Shown here one piece after another: positions 1-7,653 of a stretch of DNA of 64,000 bases. Location of the stretch: assembly GCF_000375525.1 (NCBI RefSeq), contig NZ_AQXC01000006.1, forward strand, positions 62,001-126,000. Reading direction: 5' to 3'. Origin of the DNA: Corynebacterium propinquum DSM 44285. Its GTDB lineage: Bacteria > Actinomycetota > Actinomycetes > Mycobacteriales > Mycobacteriaceae. The notes under the pieces were generated by a model that did no database searches, was not told the origin of the DNA, and worked only from the letters and a program-made list of their open reading frames with translations. Both the position numbers and the translations under genes were made by a program. Numbering within the stretch: the first letter of the stretch is position 1; every line of letters begins with the position of its first letter.

Positions 1-153
1 ATGGGCCAGGCGATGTACGAGGCTGAAGCCGCGAAGGCACAGGCTGATGGCGACGCCGGCCAGGCTGGCGGCAACGACGACGTCGTCGACGCTGAAGTTG
101 TCGACGAGGACGATGCCGACAACTCCGACGAGAACGCAAAGGGTGACAAGTAA
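1..153 (+). CDS. dnaK: DnaK (Hsp70) chaperone, C-terminal end only
   Basis: The window opens inside this gene; the last 50 codons are visible in frame 1 and end in TAA just before grpE. The tail is the acidic, Ala/Gly/Asp-rich disordered C-terminus typical of actinobacterial DnaK. DnaK is the ATP-dependent Hsp70 that folds and disaggregates proteins with GrpE and DnaJ. The identity rests mainly on position, since grpE, dnaJ and hspR follow in the standard order with no gap. The promoter, which in relatives carries HAIR operators, lies outside the window. Confidence 0.9.
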   Translation: MGQAMYEAEAAKAQADGDAGQAGGNDDVVDAEVVDEDDADNSDENAKGDK

Positions 154-942
154 ATGACCAACCGGGACGAGATGCCGGATAACCCCGGTTCCCCGGACGC
201 GACCGACCCGGAGGCTACCTCTGCCACACAGGCAGAAGCCGCCGCGGATGCTGCCGAGGCGACCCAGCAGGAAACTGGGCAGCCTTCCGGTGGCGCCGGA
301 GCAGACGGTCTTGCCGACGACGTCGCTGTGGAACCTGAGGTTGACGAAGTAGAAGAGCCAATTAGCACGGCCGCGGACGAAGCGGCTGCCCGTGATGCGG
401 TTGCCGACGAGGCCACAGAGGCTGGTGCTGAAGAAGTTGCAGCCGATGAGGCCGAAACCCCAGAGCAGGCCCTGCAACGTCAGCTGGATGAACGCACCGA
501 CGATCTCAAGCGGCTGAACGCGGAATACACCAACTACCGCCGCCGTAGCGATCGGGAACGCCAGAGCGTTTCTGAGTCCGCGAAGGCTTCGGTACTGTCC
601 GCACTGCTGCCAATCCTGGACGATCTGGAACTGGCCAAACAGCACGGTGATCTGGAAGAAGGATCCCCTCTGGAGAAGTTCGGCTCCAAGTTCCTCGAAA
701 CCTTGAAGGGCCAGAACCTGGTGACCTTCGGTGAACCGGGCGAAGCATTTGACCCGGAGATCCACGAGGCCGTGCAGGATCTGTCCAGCGGTGGCGAGCA
801 AGTCGTCGGCACGGTTTTGCGTAAGGGCTACAAGGTAGGAGACCGCCTGGTGCGCAACGCCATGGTGATCATCGCTGATCCAGAAGGTTCGGAAACTGGA
901 TCTGGCTCTGACGCATCCGCACAGGCGAACGACAATCAGTAA
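154..942 (+). CDS. grpE: GrpE nucleotide exchange factor
   Basis: A 262-residue GrpE that releases ADP from DnaK. Residues 1-110 are a long acidic, Ala/Glu/Asp-rich extension seen in corynebacterial GrpE. A coiled-coil helix follows (about 105-150, [20 protein letters not shown]), then the conserved C-terminal beta domain ending in [20 protein letters not shown]. The ATG directly abuts the dnaK stop codon, which implies translational coupling. It belongs to the dnaK-grpE-dnaJ-hspR heat-shock operon, so regulation by HspR is expected from family knowledge. A copy of the over-represented 10-mer CTTGCCGACG sits at 310-319. Confidence 0.97.
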   Translation: MTNRDEMPDNPGSPDATDPEATSATQAEAAADAAEATQQETGQPSGGAGADGLADDVAVEPEVDEVEEPISTAADEAAARDAVADEATEAGAEEVAADEAETPEQALQRQLDERTDDLKRLNAEYTNYRRRSDRERQSVSESAKASVLSALLPILDDLELAKQHGDLEEGSPLEKFGSKFLETLKGQNLVTFGEPGEAFDPEIHEAVQDLSSGGEQVVGTVLRKGYKVGDRLVRNAMVIIADPEGSETGSGSDASAQANDNQ

Positions 943-967
943 ACAATGAGGAAGGAGGGGACGGACC

Positions 968-2161
968 ATGTCCCAGAGTGAATGGGCCAATAAGGATTAC
1001 TACGGGGACCTAGGCGTTTCCTCCGATGCCTCAAAAGCTGAGATTCGCCGCGCTTACCGCAAAATCGCCCGGGAAAACCACCCAGATACCAACCCGGACG
1101 ACGAGCAGAAACTCGCCAAGTTCAAGGCGGCAGCGTCTGCCTACGACGTGCTTGGCGACGAGAAGAAGCGCAAGGAATACGACGAATTCAAAGCGATGCT
1201 GCGTGCTGGGGGCGGCAGGTTTGGAGGCGCCGGCTTTCCCGGCGGGTTTCGCCGCTCGTCGCAAAGCCAAGACAGCTTCTTCTCGCAAGGCGGCCCGGCC
1301 GGGGCTGGCGGATTTGGAGGAGCATTTGAAGACGGCGGTCTGGGTGACATCTTCGGCGGCCTCTTTAACCGCGGCGGTGCTGGTGGGCACCAAGCTCGGC
1401 CGACGCGAGGCGCCGACGTCGAAACCTCCATTACGCTCGACTTTCGAGAAGCTGCGAAAGGCACGACGATCCCGCTAGAGCTGCGCGGCAACGCACCGTG
1501 CACTACCTGCCACGGCTCCGGATCGAAATCCGGAAAACAAGCCACCTGCGGGCAGTGCAACGGAACCGGCTACACCAGCGAAAACCGGGGAGCCTTTGGA
1601 TTTTCCCAGCAGTGTTCGAACTGCGACGGCACTGGTTCCAAGATCACCGACCCCTGTGAGACCTGCTCGGGAAGCGGAACCGTGAATCGGACCCGTTCGA
1701 TTACCGTGCGGATCCCGGCCGGTGTCGTCGATGGGCAAAAAGTCCGCCTGGCAGGCCAAGGTGAGGCTGGCCCGCAGGGCAAGCCATCCGGAGATTTGTT
1801 CGTTTCGGTTAAGGTTCGTGACGACGAAGTCTTCTCCCGTGACGGCGATGACCTGGTGTTGACGGTCCCGGTATCGTTCGCGGAGCTCGCGCTCGGCGAT
1901 ACGATCACCGTGCCGACACTGGATGCGCCGGTGCGGGTGAAAATCCCGGCGGGAACGGCCGACGGTCGCACCCTGCGGGTGCGTGGCCGAGGCATCAAGA
2001 AATCTTCCGGCAAGCATGGTGATCTACACGTGAAAGTGCAGGTAACGGTGCCGACGTCGTTGGATGATGCCGCGAAATCTAGTTTGCGCACCTACGCCCA
2101 GGCAGAAAAAGATTCCGGTTTCGATGCCCGCGCCGGTTGGGCCGGAAATCCACATAAATAA
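968..2161 (+). CDS. dnaJ: DnaJ (Hsp40) co-chaperone
   Basis: Full-length type I DnaJ of 397 residues that delivers substrates to DnaK and stimulates its ATPase. The J domain (about 8-75) has the HPD motif in [11 protein letters not shown] Gly/Phe-rich linker spans about 80-145. Four CxxCxGxG zinc-binding repeats follow ([32 protein letters not shown]), then the two beta-barrel substrate domains. It starts 25 bp after grpE behind the ribosome site GGAAGGAGGGG. Most actinobacteria carry a second dnaJ; the dnaK-linked one is usually called dnaJ1. Confidence 0.97.
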   Translation: MSQSEWANKDYYGDLGVSSDASKAEIRRAYRKIARENHPDTNPDDEQKLAKFKAAASAYDVLGDEKKRKEYDEFKAMLRAGGGRFGGAGFPGGFRRSSQSQDSFFSQGGPAGAGGFGGAFEDGGLGDIFGGLFNRGGAGGHQARPTRGADVETSITLDFREAAKGTTIPLELRGNAPCTTCHGSGSKSGKQATCGQCNGTGYTSENRGAFGFSQQCSNCDGTGSKITDPCETCSGSGTVNRTRSITVRIPAGVVDGQKVRLAGQGEAGPQGKPSGDLFVSVKVRDDEVFSRDGDDLVLTVPVSFAELALGDTITVPTLDAPVRVKIPAGTADGRTLRVRGRGIKKSSGKHGDLHVKVQVTVPTSLDDAAKSSLRTYAQAEKDSGFDARAGWAGNPHK

Positions 2162-2191
2162 CGACAAGCAACCACAGGAGGTGACAACACC

Positions 2192-2653
2192 ATGGCGAAC
2201 GATTCGCACGAGGAATTCCGTGAAGAATATCGCGAGGTCTTCGTTATCTCCGTGGCTGCTGAACTATCCGGAATGCACGCGCAAACCCTGCGAACCTATG
2301 ACCGGCTCGGGCTGGTGACACCGGCACGCACCCGCGGTGGTGGGCGTCGTTATTCGCAGCGCGATATCGCGATGCTGCGGAAAATCCAGCGGCTTTCCCA
2401 AGATGAAGGCGTTAATCTCGCTGGAATCAAGGCCATCATTGAGCTGACGGAACAGCGTGACGCGCTGGAAGAAGAACGTGACCAGTTGGCCGCCGAGGTC
2501 GAAGAGCTACGCGGCAAACTGCGCTCGGCATCGAGTTCGGCGCCGGCGCGGGCGAACTCGAGCAAAGGCGAGTTGGTGCACGTCCCGCGGTCTTCGGCCG
2601 TGGTGATGTGGGAGCCGCGCTCGTCGCGCCGTGGACGTGGACGCCGGAATTAA
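2192..2653 (+). CDS. hspR: HspR, MerR-family heat-shock repressor
   Basis: A 153-residue repressor. The N-terminal MerR-type helix-turn-helix is clear (about 20-85: AAELSGMHAQTLRTYDRLGL, then RRYSQRDIAMLRKIQRL), followed by a coiled coil (about 90-125) and a basic tail ending RRGRGRRN. In actinobacteria HspR uses DnaK as co-repressor and binds HAIR sites (CTTGAGT-N7-ACTCAAG) at dnaK and clpB. A near-perfect HAIR site lies before clpB in this window. It is the last gene of the dnaK operon and is followed by a strong terminator. Ribosome site ACAGGAGGTGA. Confidence 0.96.
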   Translation: MANDSHEEFREEYREVFVISVAAELSGMHAQTLRTYDRLGLVTPARTRGGGRRYSQRDIAMLRKIQRLSQDEGVNLAGIKAIIELTEQRDALEEERDQLAAEVEELRGKLRSASSSAPARANSSKGELVHVPRSSAVVMWEPRSSRRGRGRRN

Positions 2654-2690
2654 TCCGACTAGCGTCGTCCCGTAAAACCGGTTGTCGCTG

Positions 2691-2740
2691 ATATCCCCGC
2701 AGAAGCTGATGAATCCCATTGGTTTCTGTGGGGATATTTT
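2691..2740 (+). terminator. Rho-independent terminator of the dnaK-hspR operon
   Basis: A 14-bp stem (2691-2704 pairs with 2724-2737, one G-U pair) is followed by a run of T. It lies 37 bp after the hspR stop codon. Confidence 0.85.
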
Positions 2741-2759
2741 ATTCTGTAAAACCTTTCTT

Positions 2760-2782
2760 TGTGCCCTAGGTCACGCTATGAT
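2760..2782 (+). promoter_or_regulatory. Candidate GlxR (CRP-type) site and -10 element before the aldehyde dehydrogenase
   Basis: TGTGCCCTAGGTCACG at 2760-2775 matches the CRP/GlxR consensus TGTGANNTANNTCACA except for one base in each half. A -10-like TATGAT follows at 2777-2782, so the site would overlap the promoter and probably represses. That GlxR controls ald genes in C. glutamicum is recalled from the literature; the site here is read from the sequence. The rest of 2741-2897 is AT-richer leader with nothing else recognised. Confidence 0.55.
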
Positions 2783-2897
2783 GTCGTAGTACATCGGCAT
2801 GCTGTTGTGACCGCGCTCATAATGCGCGGAGTGAATGTGCAATACACCGCTCATTAGCTGCAACGGCTGCACTATCTGGAAGAAAGGTGTCAACCTC

Positions 2898-4412
2898 ATG
2901 ACCGTGTACGTAAACCCAGGCGAAGAAGGCTCCATCGTCGACTTCAAAAAGCGCTATGACCACTTCATTGGTGGCGAATGGGTAGCGCCCGCAGAAGGAC
3001 AATATCTGGAAAATATCTCACCGGTCAACGGCAAAGTTTTTTGTGAATTCGGACGCGGTACCAAAGCAGACATCGAACGCGCATTGGATGCCGCGCACAA
3101 GGCAGCACCAGCCTGGGGGAAAACTTCAGCGGCAGAGCGCTCCAATATTTTGCTGCAGATTGCCCAGCGTATTGAGGACAATCTGGAAGAACTCGCGGTA
3201 GCAGAGACCTGGGAAAACGGTAAGGCTGTACGCGAAACCCTAGCAGCGGATCTCCCGCTGGCCGTAGATCACTTCCGCTACTTTGCCTCTGCTATCCGCA
3301 CCCAAGAAGGACGACTCTCACAAATCGACGACGACACCGTCGCCTACCACTTCCACGAGCCACTCGGCGTCGTCGGCCAGATCATTCCGTGGAACTTCCC
3401 GATCCTCATGGCAGCCTGGAAATTGGCCCCGGCCCTGGCCAGCGGAAACGCCATCGTATTGAAGCCAGCAGAACAAACCCCGGTCTCCATCCTGTACCTG
3501 GTGGAAAAGATCGCGGATCTGCTGCCACCCGGTGTACTCAACATTGTCAACGGGCTGGGCGACGAAGCCGGTGTCGCGTTGACATCGTCGGATCGCATCG
3601 CGAAGATCGCGTTTACCGGATCCACGCCCGTCGGCAAGCTGATTAATAAGGCTTCGGCAGACAAGATCATCCCGGTCACCCTGGAGCTCGGCGGAAAATC
3701 GCCGTCGGTGTTCTTCCCGGACATCATGGACAAAGACGACGAGGTCCTGGACAAATGTCTCGAAGGGTTTACCATGTTCGCGCTGAACCAAGGCGAAGTG
3801 TGTACCTGCCCATCGCGCGCGTTGATCCACGAAGATATTGCCGATGCTTTTTTGGAACGTGCACTTGAGCGGGTGAAGCAGATCAAGATCGGCAACCCGT
3901 TGGATACCGAGACCATGATGGGCGCGCAGGCATCCCAGGAACAGATGGACAAGATTGTCTCCTATCTGAAGTCCGGACCAGAAGAAGGCGCAGAAACCCT
4001 GATCGGCGGCAACGTCAACGAGGTCATCGGCGGTGGCTTTTATATCGAACCAACCGTGTTCAAAGGCACCAACGATATGAAGATTTTCCGCGAAGAAATC
4101 TTCGGGCCGGTGCTGTCCGTGGCCACATTCAAGGACTACGACGAAGCCATCAGGATCTCCAACGACACGGACTTCGGCTTGGGCAGTGGCGTGTGGACGC
4201 GCAACGGAAATATCGCCTACCGTGCCGGACGTGATATCCAAGCCGGTCGTGTGTGGGTGAACCAGTATCACAACTACCCAGCGCACTCGGCATTTGGCGG
4301 CTATAAGCAGTCTGGTTTGGGCCGGGAAAACCACCTGATGATGCTCGGACACTACCAAGAAACTAAGAACGTGCTGGTCTCCTATGCCGAAAACCCGGTC
4401 GGGCTGTTCTAA
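2898..4412 (+). CDS. ald: NAD-dependent aldehyde dehydrogenase
   Basis: A 504-residue ALDH-superfamily enzyme that oxidises aldehydes, probably acetaldehyde to acetate, using NAD(P)+. The nucleotide-binding segment includes [20 protein letters not shown] and FTGSTPVGK. The catalytic Glu lies in TLELGGKSP and the nucleophile is Cys302 in GEVCTCPSR. An upstream in-frame ATG at 2835 exists, but I chose 2898 because AGAAAGG precedes it and the family starts there. The position right after hspR matches the ald gene of C. glutamicum, where it serves ethanol oxidation. The last 6 bp before the convergent neighbour hold no terminator. An over-represented 11-mer lies at 3629-3639. Confidence 0.93.
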   Translation: MTVYVNPGEEGSIVDFKKRYDHFIGGEWVAPAEGQYLENISPVNGKVFCEFGRGTKADIERALDAAHKAAPAWGKTSAAERSNILLQIAQRIEDNLEELAVAETWENGKAVRETLAADLPLAVDHFRYFASAIRTQEGRLSQIDDDTVAYHFHEPLGVVGQIIPWNFPILMAAWKLAPALASGNAIVLKPAEQTPVSILYLVEKIADLLPPGVLNIVNGLGDEAGVALTSSDRIAKIAFTGSTPVGKLINKASADKIIPVTLELGGKSPSVFFPDIMDKDDEVLDKCLEGFTMFALNQGEVCTCPSRALIHEDIADAFLERALERVKQIKIGNPLDTETMMGAQASQEQMDKIVSYLKSGPEEGAETLIGGNVNEVIGGGFYIEPTVFKGTNDMKIFREEIFGPVLSVATFKDYDEAIRISNDTDFGLGSGVWTRNGNIAYRAGRDIQAGRVWVNQYHNYPAHSAFGGYKQSGLGRENHLMMLGHYQETKNVLVSYAENPVGLF

Positions 4413-4418
4413 ATCTGG

Positions 4419-5672
4419 TCACTCTGGCCCTGCCAAGCCCCGCCGGTGTGCGAGGTCAGCGAAACCGTCGAGATAAGCCTCATCAGCAAAGAATCCGCTG
4501 TGATCGCGCATCCCTTCTCCCGGCCAGGGGTGGGCACCAAACGTGGGTGCGGCCGGGTTCACCCCGAACAGCCCGCCATTGGAATAAGCCATCCCACTGA
4601 CCGGATCCAGGGCGCGTCGGGCAGCATGAACCTGTGGATTATCACCCCGCAGGTTCATTTCGTCTGTGCTAGCCAGACCCGTGCCAGGCGAACCAACGAA
4701 TAGCACGTCGTCGGCACGCATCGGTACCTGGCCACCGGCTGCATTGCCGACCACCACCGATCCATAGGAATAGCCGACGACCGTGACGTGGTGGTTGGGG
4801 TAGCGCTCATCGACGTCGGCAAGAAAATCCCGCAACTGCGGCCCCGCGGTTTTTGCTGCGCCTGTAGATGTACCGCTGAGCAACTGATCTGGGGCATCGT
4901 AGCCGTAGACCACCCCCGTGCCACCCATCGCCGCTGCTTGGGTGCGGGCGCGGTCGATTTGCCCACCGATGCTGTCATTGCCGTCCGAACCCACGCCGGG
5001 AACGAATACCACCAGGTTATCGGTTTCCTCCGGTGGCGGGCCGACCATGCCTGCCCAGTGCTTATCGGATACTTCCAGCAACCGGAGATCGGGGTGATCC
5101 ACGGTGTGTGCCAAGAGCGGATCGGGCGCCCGGCAGGCTTGGATGGTGTGAATATCATCAATGTCCAGGTCGACGGCACCGTCAGGTCGGGTGCGGCCAA
5201 GTGCGGAGGGCAAAAAATCCCCCAGACGGTGCGGCAGGTGTTGCGATCCGAAGCATGCGGCCTCAATAGATAAAGCGCAGGCGGCGTCGATGCTTTTGCC
5301 AATCAGCTGGATGGCCTGCAGCACCTGTGATATCGCCGGACCGGCAGGAACCGCATTCAAGGTGGCAGTCGCGATGCGTTCCAGGCGCTCGGCCCATTCC
5401 ATGTGCCCGGCGAAGCTTTCAACGATTCCGGCGATGGTGCGCATGTTGCGCGTTGCCGTGGTGATGGCGTCAATGATCTCACGGGCACGGTCAATACCAG
5501 CTCTGGCAGCTGCGCCGTCGAACTCGAAGCCCACCATGCTGGTGATGTCACCGGAAAATTGCTGGTGGTCGTGCTCGAGGGCGCTGGCGCGGGAGCGGAT
5601 TCCGGCGGCAGCGGAGTACATTTCTTGCGCGGTAGTGGTCATGCTGGCCTGTGCGGCGGTGGTGAGAGCCAT
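4419..5672 (-). CDS. DUF1023-type alpha/beta hydrolase with ESX-like N-terminal helices
   Basis: A 417-residue protein. Residues 1-135 are an Ala-rich all-helical region resembling the LXG/WXG100-like N-termini of actinobacterial secreted effectors. The rest is an alpha/beta hydrolase of the DUF1023 kind, with a nucleophile elbow GYSYGS (Ser302), the oxyanion segment VVFVPGVGSDG and a likely catalytic His in RDHSGFF (about 391). No signal peptide is present. It starts 2 bp after the stop of the small ESX-like gene upstream, so the two form an operon. The substrate is unknown; related proteins are annotated as lipase or esterase-like. Confidence 0.8.
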   Translation of the reverse strand: MALTTAAQASMTTTAQEMYSAAAGIRSRASALEHDHQQFSGDITSMVGFEFDGAAARAGIDRAREIIDAITTATRNMRTIAGIVESFAGHMEWAERLERIATATLNAVPAGPAISQVLQAIQLIGKSIDAACALSIEAACFGSQHLPHRLGDFLPSALGRTRPDGAVDLDIDDIHTIQACRAPDPLLAHTVDHPDLRLLEVSDKHWAGMVGPPPEETDNLVVFVPGVGSDGNDSIGGQIDRARTQAAAMGGTGVVYGYDAPDQLLSGTSTGAAKTAGPQLRDFLADVDERYPNHHVTVVGYSYGSVVVGNAAGGQVPMRADDVLFVGSPGTGLASTDEMNLRGDNPQVHAARRALDPVSGMAYSNGGLFGVNPAAPTFGAHPWPGEGMRDHSGFFADEAYLDGFADLAHRRGLAGPE

Positions 5673-5674
5673 GA

Positions 5675-5995
5675 TCAGTATCCTTTCGATGCCGACAGCG
5701 TGTGGTTGAGGTGATACGCCATGGCTTCGTCGTCTTCGGCGAGTGCGCAGAAGGTTCCGCGCATCTCTGTCAGGTGGGCCTGGAGCTGGTCATCAATGTC
5801 GACGGCGGTGTCATACCAGCTGCCTTCCGCATTACGCAGCGCAGCCAGGGTTGGGGTGGAAGCTGCAGTGCTGGTGGGGTGTGCCGTGCTGGCGGAACCG
5901 AGATCAGCTGCACCTGCGATACGCGGTGCGAATCGATGCCGGGCGTGTGTGGCGAGTAGGTCAAGAGCAGAATCGGTGAATTGCAGAAAGTTCAT
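5675..5995 (-). CDS. Small ESX/WXG100-like protein, partner of the hydrolase
   Basis: A 106-residue protein not matched to a named family. Its length, two predicted helices (about 1-25 and 48-100), a Ser/Thr/Ala/Pro-rich linker (30-50) and a central Trp60 (EGSWYDTA) fit the helix-turn-helix WXG100 layout. Such proteins usually dimerise with the helical N-terminus of a larger effector. It lies 2 bp before the DUF1023 hydrolase, so co-translation is likely. Function is inferred from context only. Confidence 0.6.
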   Translation of the reverse strand: MNFLQFTDSALDLLATHARHRFAPRIAGAADLGSASTAHPTSTAASTPTLAALRNAEGSWYDTAVDIDDQLQAHLTEMRGTFCALAEDDEAMAYHLNHTLSASKGY

Positions 5996-6049
5996 GGGTG
6001 CGAGTCTGCGTGGGATTGCGCTGCGAGGCTAGCCGGTGCGAGCTATGCC

Positions 6050-6073
6050 TGTGGATAAATAAAGTTATCCACA
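6050..6073. promoter_or_regulatory. Two inverted perfect DnaA-box sequences
   Basis: TGTGGATAA (6050-6058) and TTATCCACA (6065-6073) are perfect 9-bp inverted repeats separated by 6 bp. Each is identical to the strong DnaA box. They sit in the 112-bp gap between the leftward ESX-like pair and the rightward nitrilase, just upstream of the nitrilase -10 element. Confidence 0.7.
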
Positions 6074-6095
6074 ACACAGCGCGGTGGCGCGCGAT

Positions 6096-6101
6096 TAGAC
6101 T
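6096..6101 (+). promoter_or_regulatory. -10 element of a probable leaderless nitrilase transcript
   Basis: TAGACT lies 6 bp before the ATG at 6108. No Shine-Dalgarno sequence is visible, so transcription probably starts at or next to the A of the start codon. Confidence 0.5.
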
Positions 6102-6107
6102 GGCATC

Positions 6108-6935
6108 ATGAAGATCGCACTAGTACAGCTGACCTCTGGACCCGACGTGGAAGCGAATTTGGCGCTGGCCAAAGATAAAATTACTGAGGCCGCAGGTAGT
6201 GACGCGCAGCTGATTGTGCTGCCGGAGGCGACGTTTCAAGCCTTTGACTCCGGGCGCCTGGATGGCAACGCCCAGGAATATGCCGAGTATTTCACGGAAG
6301 AAATCACCACGCTTGCCGACGAACTCGGCGTGACAGTCGTCGTCGGTATGTTCCGCCCCGCCGATACGGTGGAGGTCGACGGGAAAACCATCAACCGTGT
6401 GTACAACTCCGCCCTCGTGACAGGCGGCGGAAACAGCGAGTTTTATGACAAGATCCACACCTTCGATGCTTTCGCCTACCGCGAATCCGATACCGTGCAC
6501 CCGGGGGAGAGCACCGTGGTGGTTGATGTTGCGGGACACAAAGTTGGCGTAGCGACCTGCTACGATGTGCGTTTCCCGGAGCAATTTAAAAAGATGGCCG
6601 ATGATGGTGCCCAGCTTGTTGTGCTGCCTACCAGCTGGGCGGACGGCCCGGGCAAGCTGGAGCAATGGCGGGTGTTGACGAGCGCCCGGGCACTCGATGC
6701 CACGGTGTATCTACTGGCGGCTGGTCAAGCCCGCCCCGGAGGCGCGGATAAGGGTGGGGAAAAATCCGGCCCGACCGGGCTGGGGCATTCGCGGGTGCTT
6801 AGTCCTACTGGCGAGTTATTAGCCGAAGCTGGTTACGACGACGAGATCCTGTATGTGGAGCTCGACGATATTGCTGGTGAACTAGCGAAAGCCCGGAAAG
6901 CACTACCGGTGCTGCGTGGCACGCGTGAGCTATAG
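6108..6935 (+). CDS. Carbon-nitrogen hydrolase (nitrilase superfamily)
   Basis: A 275-residue cytoplasmic amidase of the nitrilase superfamily with the full catalytic triad: Glu40 (LPEATF), Lys115 (FYDKIHTFD) and Cys151 (ATCYDVRFPE). Length and motifs are closest to the branch that includes deaminated-glutathione amidases. The true substrate is not visible. The gene appears leaderless. Its 3' end overlaps the convergent ABC gene by 6 bp, so no terminator separates them. A full over-represented 11-mer lies at 6311-6321 and encodes Leu-Ala-Asp. Confidence 0.88.
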   Translation: MKIALVQLTSGPDVEANLALAKDKITEAAGSDAQLIVLPEATFQAFDSGRLDGNAQEYAEYFTEEITTLADELGVTVVVGMFRPADTVEVDGKTINRVYNSALVTGGGNSEFYDKIHTFDAFAYRESDTVHPGESTVVVDVAGHKVGVATCYDVRFPEQFKKMADDGAQLVVLPTSWADGPGKLEQWRVLTSARALDATVYLLAAGQARPGGADKGGEKSGPTGLGHSRVLSPTGELLAEAGYDDEILYVELDDIAGELAKARKALPVLRGTREL

Positions 6936-7574
6936 CCGTATTTCTGCGTCACTAAATTCGGTGACGGCGGGATCATGCGTGGAGATGAGTACGGTCGCGC
7001 CGTCGTCGGCAAGAGTGCGAAGATGTTGGAGCACGACGTCGCGGTTGGCAGCGTCTAAAGCGCCGGTGGGTTCGTCGGCAAGAATGAGCGAGGGGGTGCG
7101 CAACAGCAGCCTGGCAACAGCGACGCGCTGCTGTTCACCACCGGATAATGCGTATACCTCCCGGGACGCATAACCTTCGAGGCCGACCGCGGTTAAGGCG
7201 GTGTCGATAGCGCGCAGCCCCGGCTTTGTAGCAGCGCCTAGCAGAGTTCGCTGGTCGCGCGGAAGTGCGAGAATGAGATTGTTGCGAACGGTTTGTTCTG
7301 GGATGAGGGCATAATCCTGGAATAAATAGCCGATGGTAGTCTGTCGCAAGGCTCGAAGTTTGCTTTTCGACAGTCCGGTGATGGCGGTGCCTGCAAATTC
7401 GATAGAGCCAGAGTCCAGAGTATCGAGTCCACCTATGCAATTAAGCAGAGTGGATTTTCCAGACCCGGAAATTCCTGTTAAAGCGGTGATACGTCCAGTA
7501 GCAGCTGTGGCAGTGAAATGACGGAATAGATCTTTCGGGCCGAAACTTTTATTCGCATTGTTGATTTCAAGCAT
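6930..7574 (-). CDS. ABC transporter ATPase, lactococcin-972 export type
   Basis: A 214-residue ATPase with Walker A GISGSGKST (34-42), Q-loop YLFQDYAL, signature LSGGEQQRVAVARLLL, Walker B LILADEPTGALD and the switch His in STHD. It belongs to the LolD/MacB-like group; with its neighbour it matches the ATPase of lactococcin-972-type bacteriocin systems. Ribosome site AAGAAA precedes the ATG. It lies 79 bp downstream of the permease and probably forms one transporter with it. It contains two copies of the over-represented 10-mer (7004, 7073), unlike the permease. Confidence 0.85.
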   Translation of the reverse strand: MLEINNANKSFGPKDLFRHFTATAATGRITALTGISGSGKSTLLNCIGGLDTLDSGSIEFAGTAITGLSKSKLRALRQTTIGYLFQDYALIPEQTVRNNLILALPRDQRTLLGAATKPGLRAIDTALTAVGLEGYASREVYALSGGEQQRVAVARLLLRTPSLILADEPTGALDAANRDVVLQHLRTLADDGATVLISTHDPAVTEFSDAEIRL

Positions 7575-7653
7575 GGCGATTTCTTTTCTGGTAGCAGGCA
7601 GTGAGGTTGTGGTCCCGACATCAGCGCGGCATTAGCCCGGAATCAGGCAGGCA

